From: Candidatus Adiutrix sp.
GTDB taxonomy: Bacteria; Desulfobacterota; Desulfarculia; Adiutricales; Adiutricaceae
DNA: 6,194 nucleotides
NCBI GenBank assembly: GCA_031286085.1
Contig: JAITUX010000108.1
Coordinates: 1 to 6,194 of the forward strand
Direction of reading: 5' to 3'
Numbering within the stretch: position 1 is the stretch's first letter; each line of letters starts with the position of its first letter. The position numbers and the translations under genes are program-made. The notes below the pieces were generated by a model. It ran no database searches. It worked only from the letters and a program-made list of their open reading frames with translations, and was not told the DNA's origin. Shown piece after piece: positions 1 to 6,194 of the stretch.

Positions 1-332
1 CAGCGCGGCCCGAGGTAAAAGGTGCCGAAGAGAATGCAGGCCACGGTCAGCAGCCATTTGACGGCCACCCAGGGGTGCTTGAAGAAACCCCAGAGGGTGA
101 ACAGGCTGATCAGAAGCCCGCTAAAAAGGCAGCCCAAGGCCCCGGGAATGATGACGAAGTCGTCCACGAACTGGCGGGCCAGGTCATAGCCCAAAAGTTC
201 CCCGCCGCTCTGGCCCGGGCCCAGGGCGGCCAGCATGAGGTTCAGGCCCAGGGAACCGCCCAGCCAGACGCCGGCCAGGACCAGGTGGATGATTTTAAGG
301 ATACGCTGTCCACGGGCACCGAATTTTTTCAT
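1..332 (-). CDS. Small integral membrane protein, N-terminal 110 residues (3' end outside window)
   Basis: The gene starts at ATG 332 and stays open to the left edge, so the C-terminus is missing. The visible protein has three hydrophobic segments, at about residues 12-37, 58-82 and 88-108. The first contains H16 followed by a W-x-GG motif (W23, G25, G26). The first loop leads into a conserved-looking stretch, residues 55-66, with FVDDF then IIPGALG. A second histidine, H86, sits between segments 2 and 3 in a W-G-F-F-K-H context. I recognise this as a small conserved membrane protein type of anaerobic bacteria, but I know no function for it. The H-x(6)-W-x-GG pattern in helix 1 loosely recalls CopD-like or HemJ-like haem or copper membrane proteins; that is only a resemblance. 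The start is well supported by a strong Shine-Dalgarno five bases upstream. It lies 51 bases after cbiK on the same strand and may be the last gene of the operon. Confidence 0.85.
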   Translation of the reverse strand, partial: MKKFGARGQRILKIIHLVLAGVWLGGSLGLNLMLAALGPGQSGGELLGYDLARQFVDDFVIIPGALGCLFSGLLISLFTLWGFFKHPWVAVKWLLTVACILFGTFYLGPR

Positions 333-383
333 TTTTTACCTCCTCGTCCAAATCATACTTAGGCGTGATAGCGGCCGGCCGGT
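333..383 (-). other. Intergenic spacer between cbiK and the membrane protein gene
   Basis: This 51-base spacer is the largest non-coding stretch in the window. It holds the strong Shine-Dalgarno of the downstream gene (338-344), a 10-base palindrome CGGCCGGCCG (372-381) without a loop or following T-run, and a lone TATGAT (352-357, minus strand) with no fitting -35. I see no convincing promoter or terminator, so read-through from cbiK is the simplest view. Confidence 0.6.
338..344 (-). promoter_or_regulatory. Strong Shine-Dalgarno for the membrane protein gene
   Basis: On the minus strand AGGAGGT is followed by five A residues and then the ATG at 332. It is the best ribosome binding site in the window. 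It fixes this start and suggests independent translation initiation, unlike ftsY and cbiK, whose starts are embedded in the preceding gene. Confidence 0.85.
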
Positions 384-1247
384 TTATAGGGCGGCCAAGC
401 CACGGCGGATATGCTCGACATAGAGGTCGGCCCAGGCGGTGAGATCGCCCAGGCCTTCCAGGCGGATTTCAACCTGGTGGCCGGCGGCCGCAAAGCGGCT
501 GGCCCAGGAGCCGGGCCCGGGGCCGGCCAGGTCTTGGCGGGCGTGCTCGCCGGCCACGGTCAAAAGGGGGGCCAGGAGGACCGGCCGGGGCTCGGCCAAG
601 GCGGCCAGGATGTCCTCCGGCCCGCCCTCGACCAGCCCCACATAGGCGGGGGGATACTCCCGGCGGAGCTGTTTTTCCAGGCCGCCGTAAGCCCCCAGGG
701 CCAGGCGCCGGCTGCCGTGGCCCATGAGCACCAGGGCCGCGCCGGCCCGGCGGGCCAGGGCGGTTAGGGGCTGAAGGGCCCGGGCCGCGGCTGCCAAAAA
801 ATCCGGGCCGCCGTCGCCCAAGGCCGGCGGGGCCAGGAGCAGCCCGGGGAAGGGGCGCTGGTCCGGGCGGATGGTTTCAAGGCCGGCCAGGGCTTCGACC
901 ACGTTGCGGAGGTCGGCGTATTCCTCGCCCTCGGCCACATGCAGGGACTGGACCAGGACGGGCCGGGGGGCCGTTTCCTGGATTTCGGCCAGGAGGGCCA
1001 GGGGGCTCCGGATCTCGTAGAGTTCCTCGGGCAGGCCGCGATTCGCCGCCCGAAAGTCGGCCTGGCCCGCCCGGCGGCGCCAAAGGTTCCGGAGGACGCG
1101 GGAGGTGAAGGCCAAGCGGATTTCAGCCCCGGGCCAGGCCGAGGCCACCCGGTCCCGGATGCTCCAGACAGCCTTAAGGGCGGCCGGGTCCGATGCGCCG
1201 AAGGCGGCCAGGACTATAACCGGGCCGGCCCCCGGCCGGCCGGTCAA
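384..1247 (-). CDS. cbiK: Sirohydrochlorin cobaltochelatase CbiK-type (class II chelatase)
   Basis: CbiK inserts Co2+ into sirohydrochlorin in the anaerobic cobalamin pathway; relatives can insert iron for sirohaem. The 287-aa length is typical of the family. Family landmarks in order: VLAAFGAS near residue 12-19; AFTSRVLR at 46-53; QSLHVAEGEEY at 100-110; MGHG with H177; VGLVEG with E207; and VAGEHARQD with H235, followed by SW at 247-248. H177 and H235 match the two histidines of Salmonella CbiK (H145 and H207) that bind metal and act in catalysis. There is no signal peptide, so it should be cytoplasmic, unlike the exported CbiK paralogue known from Desulfovibrio. Oddities: the double histidine that usually follows the MGHG motif is replaced by Arg-Leu, and the histidine of the H-x-D motif near residue 146 is absent. 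The start is TTG, overlapping the ftsY stop as TTGA; no ATG or GTG start fits the conserved N-terminus. The nearest Shine-Dalgarno-like GAGG (1261-1264) is 13 bases away, so translation probably depends on coupling to ftsY. Confidence 0.94.
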   Translation of the reverse strand: MTGRPGAGPVIVLAAFGASDPAALKAVWSIRDRVASAWPGAEIRLAFTSRVLRNLWRRRAGQADFRAANRGLPEELYEIRSPLALLAEIQETAPRPVLVQSLHVAEGEEYADLRNVVEALAGLETIRPDQRPFPGLLLAPPALGDGGPDFLAAAARALQPLTALARRAGAALVLMGHGSRRLALGAYGGLEKQLRREYPPAYVGLVEGGPEDILAALAEPRPVLLAPLLTVAGEHARQDLAGPGPGSWASRFAAAGHQVEIRLEGLGDLTAWADLYVEHIRRGLAAL

Positions 1248-2242
1248 GGGTTCAGCACGGCCTCGGCGAAGGCCCGGGGGTCGAAGGGCTGGAGGTCGTC
1301 GAGGGCTTCGCCCAGGCCTATGAAGGCGATGGGGATCTTGAGTTCATGGGCGATGGAGACGACGACCCCGCCCTTGGCCGTGCCGTCGAGCTTGGTTATG
1401 ACGGCCGAATCCACCCCCACCGCCTCGTGGAAGGTCTGGGCCTGCCGGACGGCGTTCTGGCCCGTGTTGCCGTCCAGCACCAGGATGGTGTGGTGGGGCG
1501 CGCCGGGCAGGGCCTTGGCCGCCGTCCGTTTTATCTTTTTAAGTTCATCCATGAGATTGACCTTGGTGTGGAGGCGGCCGGCGGTGTCGATGAGGACCAC
1601 GTCGGCCCCCCGCGCCCGGGCCGCGGTGAGGGCGTCGAAGACCACGGCCGAGGGGTCGGCCCCGGTGGGCTGGGCCACCAGGTCGGCCCCCAGGCGCTCG
1701 GCCCAGACGGTCAGCTGCTCCACGGCGGCGGCGCGGAAGGTATCGCCGGCGGCCAGGAGCACGGATAGGCCGCCGGCCTGGAAGCGGCGGGCCAGCTTGG
1801 CGATGGTGGTGGTCTTGCCCACCCCGTTGATGCCCGCCACCAGGAAGACCACGGGTTTCGCCTCCCAGGGCGGGTCCGGCGCCGGCCGGTCCAGCATTTC
1901 GATGAGGCGCGCCTTGAGGGCGGCTTTCAGGGCCGCCGGGTCCGCCAATTCTTTTTTGGCCGCCTGGAGGCGAATTTTCGACAAGAGGTCGCCGGTGGTC
2001 CGGACCCCGATATCGGCGGTGATGAGGATTTCCTCCAATTCATCCAGAAGCGCGTCGTCTATGGAGCGGGACCGGGACAGGAGGGCTTCCAGGCGCCCGG
2101 CCAGGCGGTCGCGGGTGGCCGCGAGCCTGTCCCGGAAACGGGCCAGGAAGCCCCCGCCCTCCCCGGCGGCCGGGTTTTCCGAAACCCCGGAAGACTCCGG
2201 CGGCGGGCCGCCCGGCTTGGCCTTGCGGAACCAATCAAGCAT
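1244..2242 (-). CDS. ftsY: Signal recognition particle receptor FtsY (SRP GTPase)
   Basis: FtsY is the bacterial SRP receptor. It pairs with Ffh at the inner membrane and hands ribosome-nascent chain complexes to the Sec translocon, with GTP hydrolysis by both partners. The 332 residues comprise a short N-terminal tail with a basic amphipathic segment (about 31-57, probable membrane contact), the helical N domain (about 60-120) and the NG GTPase core. GTPase motifs are all present: P-loop GINGVGKTTT at 137-146; DTFRAAA at 167-173; DTAGR at 219-223; TKLDG at 283-287; and GLGE at 309-312. The long acidic A domain of E. coli FtsY is absent, as in many bacteria. The ATG start overlaps the end of smc by 8 bases and has a GAGGT 8 bases upstream, inside smc. 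The downstream cbiK starts within its stop codon. No missing catalytic residue or frameshift is seen. Confidence 0.98.
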   Translation of the reverse strand: MLDWFRKAKPGGPPPESSGVSENPAAGEGGGFLARFRDRLAATRDRLAGRLEALLSRSRSIDDALLDELEEILITADIGVRTTGDLLSKIRLQAAKKELADPAALKAALKARLIEMLDRPAPDPPWEAKPVVFLVAGINGVGKTTTIAKLARRFQAGGLSVLLAAGDTFRAAAVEQLTVWAERLGADLVAQPTGADPSAVVFDALTAARARGADVVLIDTAGRLHTKVNLMDELKKIKRTAAKALPGAPHHTILVLDGNTGQNAVRQAQTFHEAVGVDSAVITKLDGTAKGGVVVSIAHELKIPIAFIGLGEALDDLQPFDPRAFAEAVLNP

Positions 2243-5200
2243 CGGCCATGACCTCGGCCTCGGCCAGGTTCACGCTCACCAGCCGGGAGACGCCGGGGGT
2301 CTCCATGGTCACGCCGTACAGAGTGCCGCAGATCTGCATGGTGCGCTTGTTGTGGGTCACCATGATTATCTGGGATTCGCGGCTCAGGCGCCGGAGCAGG
2401 CGGTTGAAGCGGTCGATGTTGGCCTCGTCCAGCGGCGCGTCGGTTTCGTCCAGGAGACAGAAAGGGCTGGGCTTGATGAGATAGAGGGCGAAAATCAGGG
2501 CCAGGGCGGTCAGGGCCTTTTCGCCGCCGGAGAGGAGGCTCATGACCAAAAGCTTTTTGCCCGGGGGATGGACATGGATCTCCACCCCGCTCTCCAGGGG
2601 GTCGCTTTCGTCGGTCAGGCTCAGCCAGCCCTGGCCGCCTTCAAAGAGGATGGGAAATATCTCCTGGAACTTCTCGTCAACCGCCTTGAAGGTTTCCCCG
2701 AAGAGCAGGCGGCAGGTGTGGTTCAGGCGGCCGATGCCGTTCCTGAGATCGGCCATGGCCTTGGAGAGTTCCTCGTACTGGCTCTGGTAGCGCTCGTATT
2801 CGGCCGAAAGTTCCGCCTCTCTTTCAATGGCCCCCAGGCTGACCTCGCCCAGGTTTTCCAGCTTGGCCTTGAGAGCGTCCCGCCGGGCGGGGGCCTCGTC
2901 CGGCAGGGGACGGGCGGCCCACTGGCGGCAATCCAGAATGTCCAGGGCCGCCGGGGCGGCCCCGGGCTCGGTTTCGGGCTCGGTTTCGGCCGGGGCGGCC
3001 GGTTCCGGGCCGGCCACGGTTTCCTGGCCGGCCCCGCTCTCCGGGTCGGCCAGGACGACCCGCCAATCCCGCCGGACATCCTCGTCCAGCCTATCCAGGC
3101 GGGCCTCAAGTTTCACCAGTTCCGTCTCCTGGCCGCTCAGGAGGGCCTGCCCTTCCTCGCGGCGGCGGCGCAGGTCCCGGGCCGCGTTCTCCCGGGCCTG
3201 GTATTTTTCCCGGGCCTCGGCCAGGCGAAGCCGAGCCTCGCTCAAGGCGGCCTCGCTCCGGCCCAGTTTTTCCGGCCAGGCGGCCGTCTCCTCCGCCAAG
3301 CGCTCCACCTTGGCCGAAAGCCCGGCCAACTCCCCGGCCAGGGTTTCGGCTTCCCCGGCCCGGGCCGAAAGGCCGGCCAGGGTTTCCCCAAGGCCTCGGG
3401 CCGCCAAGGCCAGGTCATGCTCGGCCCTATCCATCCGGTCGGCCTGGGCCGCAGCCCGGGCCGCGGCCTCCTCGCTGGCCTGGCGGCTTTCTTCCAGGGT
3501 TCCGGCCGCCTCGCGCTGATTCAGCCTCAAAGCCTCGGCCCGCGCCCTGGCCGCCTCGGCCCGGGTCTCAGTTTCGGCCAGGGCGGCCCGGCCCAAGGCC
3601 AGGGAACTGGTCAGCTCTTCCGCCGCCATATCCGTGGCCGCCAATTCCCCGGCCAAATCCAGGACGCGCTTTTCCGCCTGCGTAAGTTCCTGCCCGGCCA
3701 GGGCCAGGTTGCGCTCGGCTTCGGCCAGAGCGGCCGAGGCCCGGTTCCGGCCTTCGGCCGCGGAGGACGCGGCGGCCACGGCGGCCCGCCAGACTTCGGC
3801 CGCGGCGGCCTCGGCGGCCTTGAGCCCGGCCGCTTCGGCCGAAGCCTGGCTCACCTGCCCGGCCAGGGCTTCCACTTCCTTTAAGCGGGCCAGAAGGCCG
3901 GCCTCGTCCCCGGCGGCCCGGGCCGGACGGCCGCCGGCCAGGAAGGCCAGGCCGGCGTAGCGGCCGTCGCGGGTCAGGCAGACCCCGGGCGCGGCGGCCG
4001 ACAGGTTTTCGGCCAGTTGAAAATCGCCCAAAAGGGCCCGGGTCAGATCCGGGGCCAGTTCATCCCGGCAGATGAAGCCGCAGCGGCCCAGGTCCCGGGC
4101 CTCGGCGAAGTCCAGGGCCGCCGCCGCCGCCGCCCGGTCCCGGGCCACCAGCCAAGCCAGGCGCTCGCCCAGGCCCGCTTCGGCCGCGGCCTCGAACCCG
4201 TCGGGGATTTCCATGAATTCGGCCAGGGGGCCCAAGAGGCCGGCTTCCTTGAGTTCCGGGGCGGCCATGAGGGCCTTGACCCCGTCAGGATACCAGCCGA
4301 AGCTTTCCCGTAAGCCTTTTAAAGTCTCCAGCCGGGCCCTCCCGGCGGCCAGGGCCGCCTCGCCGGCCGAGGCCCGGCCGCGGGCCGCGGCCAGGTCTTC
4401 CTCCGCCCGCTGGCGGTCGGCCTCGCCCCTGACGCTCACCTCGGCGGCGGCGTCCAAGGCCTGGGCCGCCTCGGCCCGGGCCTGGGCCAGGGCGGATTTC
4501 TTTTCCTCAAAATCCCGCACCGCCGCCCCGGCCCGCCCGGCCTCGGCGGCCAGGGCGGCCCGGCGTTCCCGGTGGTGGGCCAGGAGACTCTCGGAACCGG
4601 CCAGTTTCTGAGCCTGGGCCGCGGCCGCCTTTTCCTCGGCCGCCCGCTCCCCCTCGGCCCGCTCCAGGTCCCGGCTTAAAATTTCAAAAGCCTCCCGGCC
4701 GGCCAGCCACCTGGCCCGCGAGTCGTCCGCCTCGCTCCGGGCCGAAAGGCTCTCGGACCTTAGGCCGGCCGCCTCCTCGGCCAGCCGGGCCTGGTCGGCC
4801 TCCCGGCGTCCGAGTTCCGACTTGAGCCGTTCGGCTTCCGCCAGGGCCTGGACCCGCCGTTTTTCAGCCTGGTCCAGGCTGGCGGCGGCGTATTCGGCCT
4901 CCTTCAGGGCCAAGTCGCGGGCGGCGACCTGGGAGTGCCAGGCGGCGGAGAGTTCCTCGACCTCCCTTTCCTGGCGGCCCAGGTTCAGCCGGATGTTTTC
5001 CATCTCCACTTCCGCCAGTTCCAGGTCGGTCAAAAGGGCCGACAGGCGGCGGCGGCCCTCGTCGCGGCCGGCCGCGACCTCCCGCCGCCGGTCCCGGGCC
5101 TCGGCCAGGGCCCGGGCCGAAAGCACCAAATCCAGTTCCCGCAGTTCATCCTTCAAAAGCTTGTAGCGGGCCGCCTTGGCCGCGGCCCGGGTGATCTGGT

Positions 5201-5810
5201 CGAGCTGCTTCTTGGTTTCGGCCTTGATGACCCGCACGTTCTCCAGGTTGTCGGCGGCCGAAAGGAGCTTGCGCTCGGCCTCTTTTTTCTGCTGCTTATA
5301 GCCGGTGATGCCCGCGGCCTCGTCAATGAGGCCGCGGCGCTCTTCCGGCCGGGCGTCCACCAGCCAGCCTACCCGGCCCTGCTCTATGATGCCGTAGGCC
5401 CGGGTGCCCACGCCCTGGTCGGTGAAGAAGCGGATGATGTCCTTGAGGCGGCAGGGTGTGCGGTTGATCAGGTATTCGCTGTCGCCGCTGCGGTAGAGGC
5501 GCCGGGCGACGGAGGTCTCGGCCGGCCCCAGGCCGGCTTCCGGGTCGGCCTCGCGGGTCATGGTCAGGGTGACTTCGGCCAGGGCCGAGGCGGGACGGTT
5601 CTGGGAGCCGTTGAAGAGCACGTCGTCCATGTTGCGGCCCCGGAGGGTCTTGGGGCTCTGCTCGCCCATGACCCAGCGGACGGCGTCGATGATGTTGCTC
5701 TTGCCGCAGCCGTTGGGGCCCACCACGGCGCTCAGGCCCGGGGCCAGGTTCACCTGGGTTCTTTCGGGAAAGGATTTGAACCCGACTATCTCCAGGCTTC
5801 GGATATACAT
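2235..5810 (-). CDS. smc: Chromosome segregation/condensation ATPase SMC
   Basis: SMC is the cytoplasmic ATPase that, with ScpA and ScpB, organises and segregates chromosomes by loop extrusion. The 1191 residues match the usual length. Order: N-terminal head with Walker A GPNGCGKSN (31-39), arginine-finger region near R57, Q-loop with IIEQGR (141-146) and the ARPEERR/EAAGI stretch (153-168); N-terminal coiled coil (about 170-495), very rich in Ala, Glu and Arg; hinge (about 500-630); C-terminal coiled coil (about 635-910 and 972-1030); C-terminal head with signature LLSGGEKAL (1092-1100) and Walker B FCLLDETDAPLDEAN (1117-1131), catalytic E1122. The start is secure because MYIRSLEIVGFKSF is the canonical family N-terminus, though no good Shine-Dalgarno precedes it. 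Oddities: a Pro/Glu-rich insertion at about 921-958 interrupts the C-terminal coil, and the hinge appears shorter than usual. scpA and scpB are not in the window. It overlaps ftsY by 8 bases. Confidence 0.99.
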   Translation of the reverse strand: MYIRSLEIVGFKSFPERTQVNLAPGLSAVVGPNGCGKSNIIDAVRWVMGEQSPKTLRGRNMDDVLFNGSQNRPASALAEVTLTMTREADPEAGLGPAETSVARRLYRSGDSEYLINRTPCRLKDIIRFFTDQGVGTRAYGIIEQGRVGWLVDARPEERRGLIDEAAGITGYKQQKKEAERKLLSAADNLENVRVIKAETKKQLDQITRAAAKAARYKLLKDELRELDLVLSARALAEARDRRREVAAGRDEGRRRLSALLTDLELAEVEMENIRLNLGRQEREVEELSAAWHSQVAARDLALKEAEYAAASLDQAEKRRVQALAEAERLKSELGRREADQARLAEEAAGLRSESLSARSEADDSRARWLAGREAFEILSRDLERAEGERAAEEKAAAAQAQKLAGSESLLAHHRERRAALAAEAGRAGAAVRDFEEKKSALAQARAEAAQALDAAAEVSVRGEADRQRAEEDLAAARGRASAGEAALAAGRARLETLKGLRESFGWYPDGVKALMAAPELKEAGLLGPLAEFMEIPDGFEAAAEAGLGERLAWLVARDRAAAAAALDFAEARDLGRCGFICRDELAPDLTRALLGDFQLAENLSAAAPGVCLTRDGRYAGLAFLAGGRPARAAGDEAGLLARLKEVEALAGQVSQASAEAAGLKAAEAAAAEVWRAAVAAASSAAEGRNRASAALAEAERNLALAGQELTQAEKRVLDLAGELAATDMAAEELTSSLALGRAALAETETRAEAARARAEALRLNQREAAGTLEESRQASEEAAARAAAQADRMDRAEHDLALAARGLGETLAGLSARAGEAETLAGELAGLSAKVERLAEETAAWPEKLGRSEAALSEARLRLAEAREKYQARENAARDLRRRREEGQALLSGQETELVKLEARLDRLDEDVRRDWRVVLADPESGAGQETVAGPEPAAPAETEPETEPGAAPAALDILDCRQWAARPLPDEAPARRDALKAKLENLGEVSLGAIEREAELSAEYERYQSQYEELSKAMADLRNGIGRLNHTCRLLFGETFKAVDEKFQEIFPILFEGGQGWLSLTDESDPLESGVEIHVHPPGKKLLVMSLLSGGEKALTALALIFALYLIKPSPFCLLDETDAPLDEANIDRFNRLLRRLSRESQIIMVTHNKRTMQICGTLYGVTMETPGVSRLVSVNLAEAEVMADA
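2251..2255 (-). promoter_or_regulatory. Shine-Dalgarno of ftsY inside smc
   Basis: GAGGT on the minus strand lies 8 bases before the ftsY ATG (2242) and within the last codons of smc. It supports the chosen ATG and translational coupling of the two genes. Confidence 0.6.
2963..2986. repeat. Perfect 12-bp tandem duplication inside smc
   Basis: The + strand unit CGGGCTCGGTTT occurs twice back to back. On the coding strand it specifies ETEP-ETEP (SMC residues 942-949). The pair is flanked by a 12-base direct repeat, GCCGGGGCGGCC, at 2950-2961 and 2989-3000. The unit is a multiple of three, so copy-number change would keep the frame. It lies in a low-complexity, probably disordered linker. Confidence 0.9.
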
Positions 5811-5825
5811 TGAAACAACCGCGTT

Positions 5826-6194
5826 TTATTTCTTGCGCCGAGCCAGGGTCCGGGGGAAGAGATCGCCCTGGGTATGGGGCAGGAACTGGCTGGCCATGAA
5901 GTAGTCCATGTAGCCCGGGGTCTCGCTGAGTTCAAAATTGGTCAGGCCGGCCTTTATTTCCTTGGCTTTTTGCCACAGGCTCCCGGAGAGGGCGGCCAGG
6001 GTGGCCCCGGTGAGGGAGGAGTTGCCGATATAGGTGAACTTTTCCACCGGCAGTTCAGGCAAAAGGCCGACGGCCATGGCGTTGACCAGGTTCAGGGACT
6101 TGCCGAAGCCGCCGCCGATGATGACCCGTTCCAAATCGTTCATGGTCAGGCCCACGCCCTCCAGGAGGGCCTGGTAGCCGGAATACATGGCCCC
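5826..6194 (-). CDS. C-terminal 122 residues of an ASKHA-domain corrinoid-activation (RACo/DUF4445-like) protein; start outside window
   Basis: The reading frame is open to the right edge and ends at TAA 5826; an internal ATG at 6188 is not the start, since a family member is usually about 600 residues with an N-terminal 2Fe-2S domain. Family signs in the visible part: RVIIGGGFGKSLN, which fits an ASKHA-fold ATP-binding glycine motif; AMAVGLLPELP; YIGNSSLTGATLAALS; an ELSETPGYMDYF segment; and the terminal QFLPHT followed by LFP. This order matches the C-terminal domain of RACo-type proteins, which use ATP to drive reductive reactivation of the Co(II) state of corrinoid methyl-transfer proteins. 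The exact corrinoid partner cannot be told from this fragment. The tail ends in a basic LARRKK. smc begins 15 bases downstream on the same strand, so the two are probably co-transcribed. Confidence 0.85.
   Translation of the reverse strand, partial: GAMYSGYQALLEGVGLTMNDLERVIIGGGFGKSLNLVNAMAVGLLPELPVEKFTYIGNSSLTGATLAALSGSLWQKAKEIKAGLTNFELSETPGYMDYFMASQFLPHTQGDLFPRTLARRKK

Noticed and set aside
352..357. TATGAT on the minus strand as a -10 box for the membrane protein gene
   Set aside because: No -35 element at a suitable distance, and transcription would begin inside the Shine-Dalgarno at about 345.
372..381. Palindrome CGGCCGGCCG after cbiK as a terminator
   Set aside because: It has no loop and no following T-run, and the same GGCCGGCC core occurs many times inside genes.
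75..767. Several plus-strand open frames (for example 75-362 and 411-767) opposite the membrane protein and cbiK
   Set aside because: Their products are Gln/Gly/Ala-rich, without motifs, and overlap better-supported genes on the minus strand that have family matches and, for the membrane protein, a strong ribosome binding site.
2950..3000. Repeats in smc as a recombination scar or frameshifted segment
   Set aside because: The frame stays open with the correct C-terminal head following, the repeat unit is a multiple of three, and no inserted gene or element is present.
939..3884. A 981-codon open frame on the plus strand, antisense to cbiK, ftsY and smc
   Set aside because: It spans three well-identified genes on the opposite strand. 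Its translation is low-complexity (Gly, Gln, Arg, Pro) with no recognisable domain. High GC with few A/T-rich codons removes stops from antisense frames, which explains its length.
4935..5813. A 292-codon open frame on the plus strand opposite the SMC N-terminal half
   Set aside because: It is the mirror of highly conserved SMC head and coil codons, has no family features of its own, and ends at the smc start by coincidence of frame.
6186..6188. ATG as the start of a small separate gene at the right edge
   Set aside because: The frame continues open to the window edge and the protein matches only the C-terminal domain of a much longer family, so this ATG is internal.

Overview
The window is a compact, GC-rich bacterial segment with five genes, all on the minus strand. 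Reading in the direction of transcription (right to left), they are: the C-terminal end of an ASKHA-domain protein resembling the reductive activators of corrinoid proteins (RACo/DUF4445 type); a complete smc (1191 aa); a complete ftsY (332 aa); a complete cbiK-type sirohydrochlorin chelatase (287 aa); and the N-terminal 110 residues of a small integral membrane protein. Both end genes run off the window. I see no RNA genes, mobile elements or CRISPR array, and no gap above 51 bases.

The layout looks like one transcription unit. Only 15 bases separate the RACo-like stop from the smc start. smc and ftsY overlap by 8 bases, and ftsY and cbiK overlap by 4 (TTGA, with cbiK starting on TTG). The only larger space, 51 bases between cbiK and the membrane protein gene, holds a strong Shine-Dalgarno but no convincing promoter or terminator.

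The organism is most likely an anaerobe of the Desulfobacterota (former Deltaproteobacteria). This is inferred from the combination of a CbiK-type class II chelatase, a RACo-like corrinoid activator, and the SMC and FtsY sequence style, together with high GC and heavy use of GCC for alanine. It is an inference from gene families, not a phylogenetic result, and I do not name a genus.

Functionally, two housekeeping genes (SMC for chromosome organisation and FtsY for SRP-dependent membrane targeting) are flanked by two genes with a cobalt-corrinoid theme: CbiK inserts cobalt into the corrin precursor, and RACo-like proteins reactivate corrinoid enzymes. No clear new biological system is visible. 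The most noteworthy points are the corrinoid-themed flanks of smc-ftsY, a Pro/Glu-rich insertion in the SMC C-terminal coiled coil built partly from a perfect 12-bp tandem repeat, an apparently shortened SMC hinge, and a CbiK lacking several usually conserved histidines near its active site.
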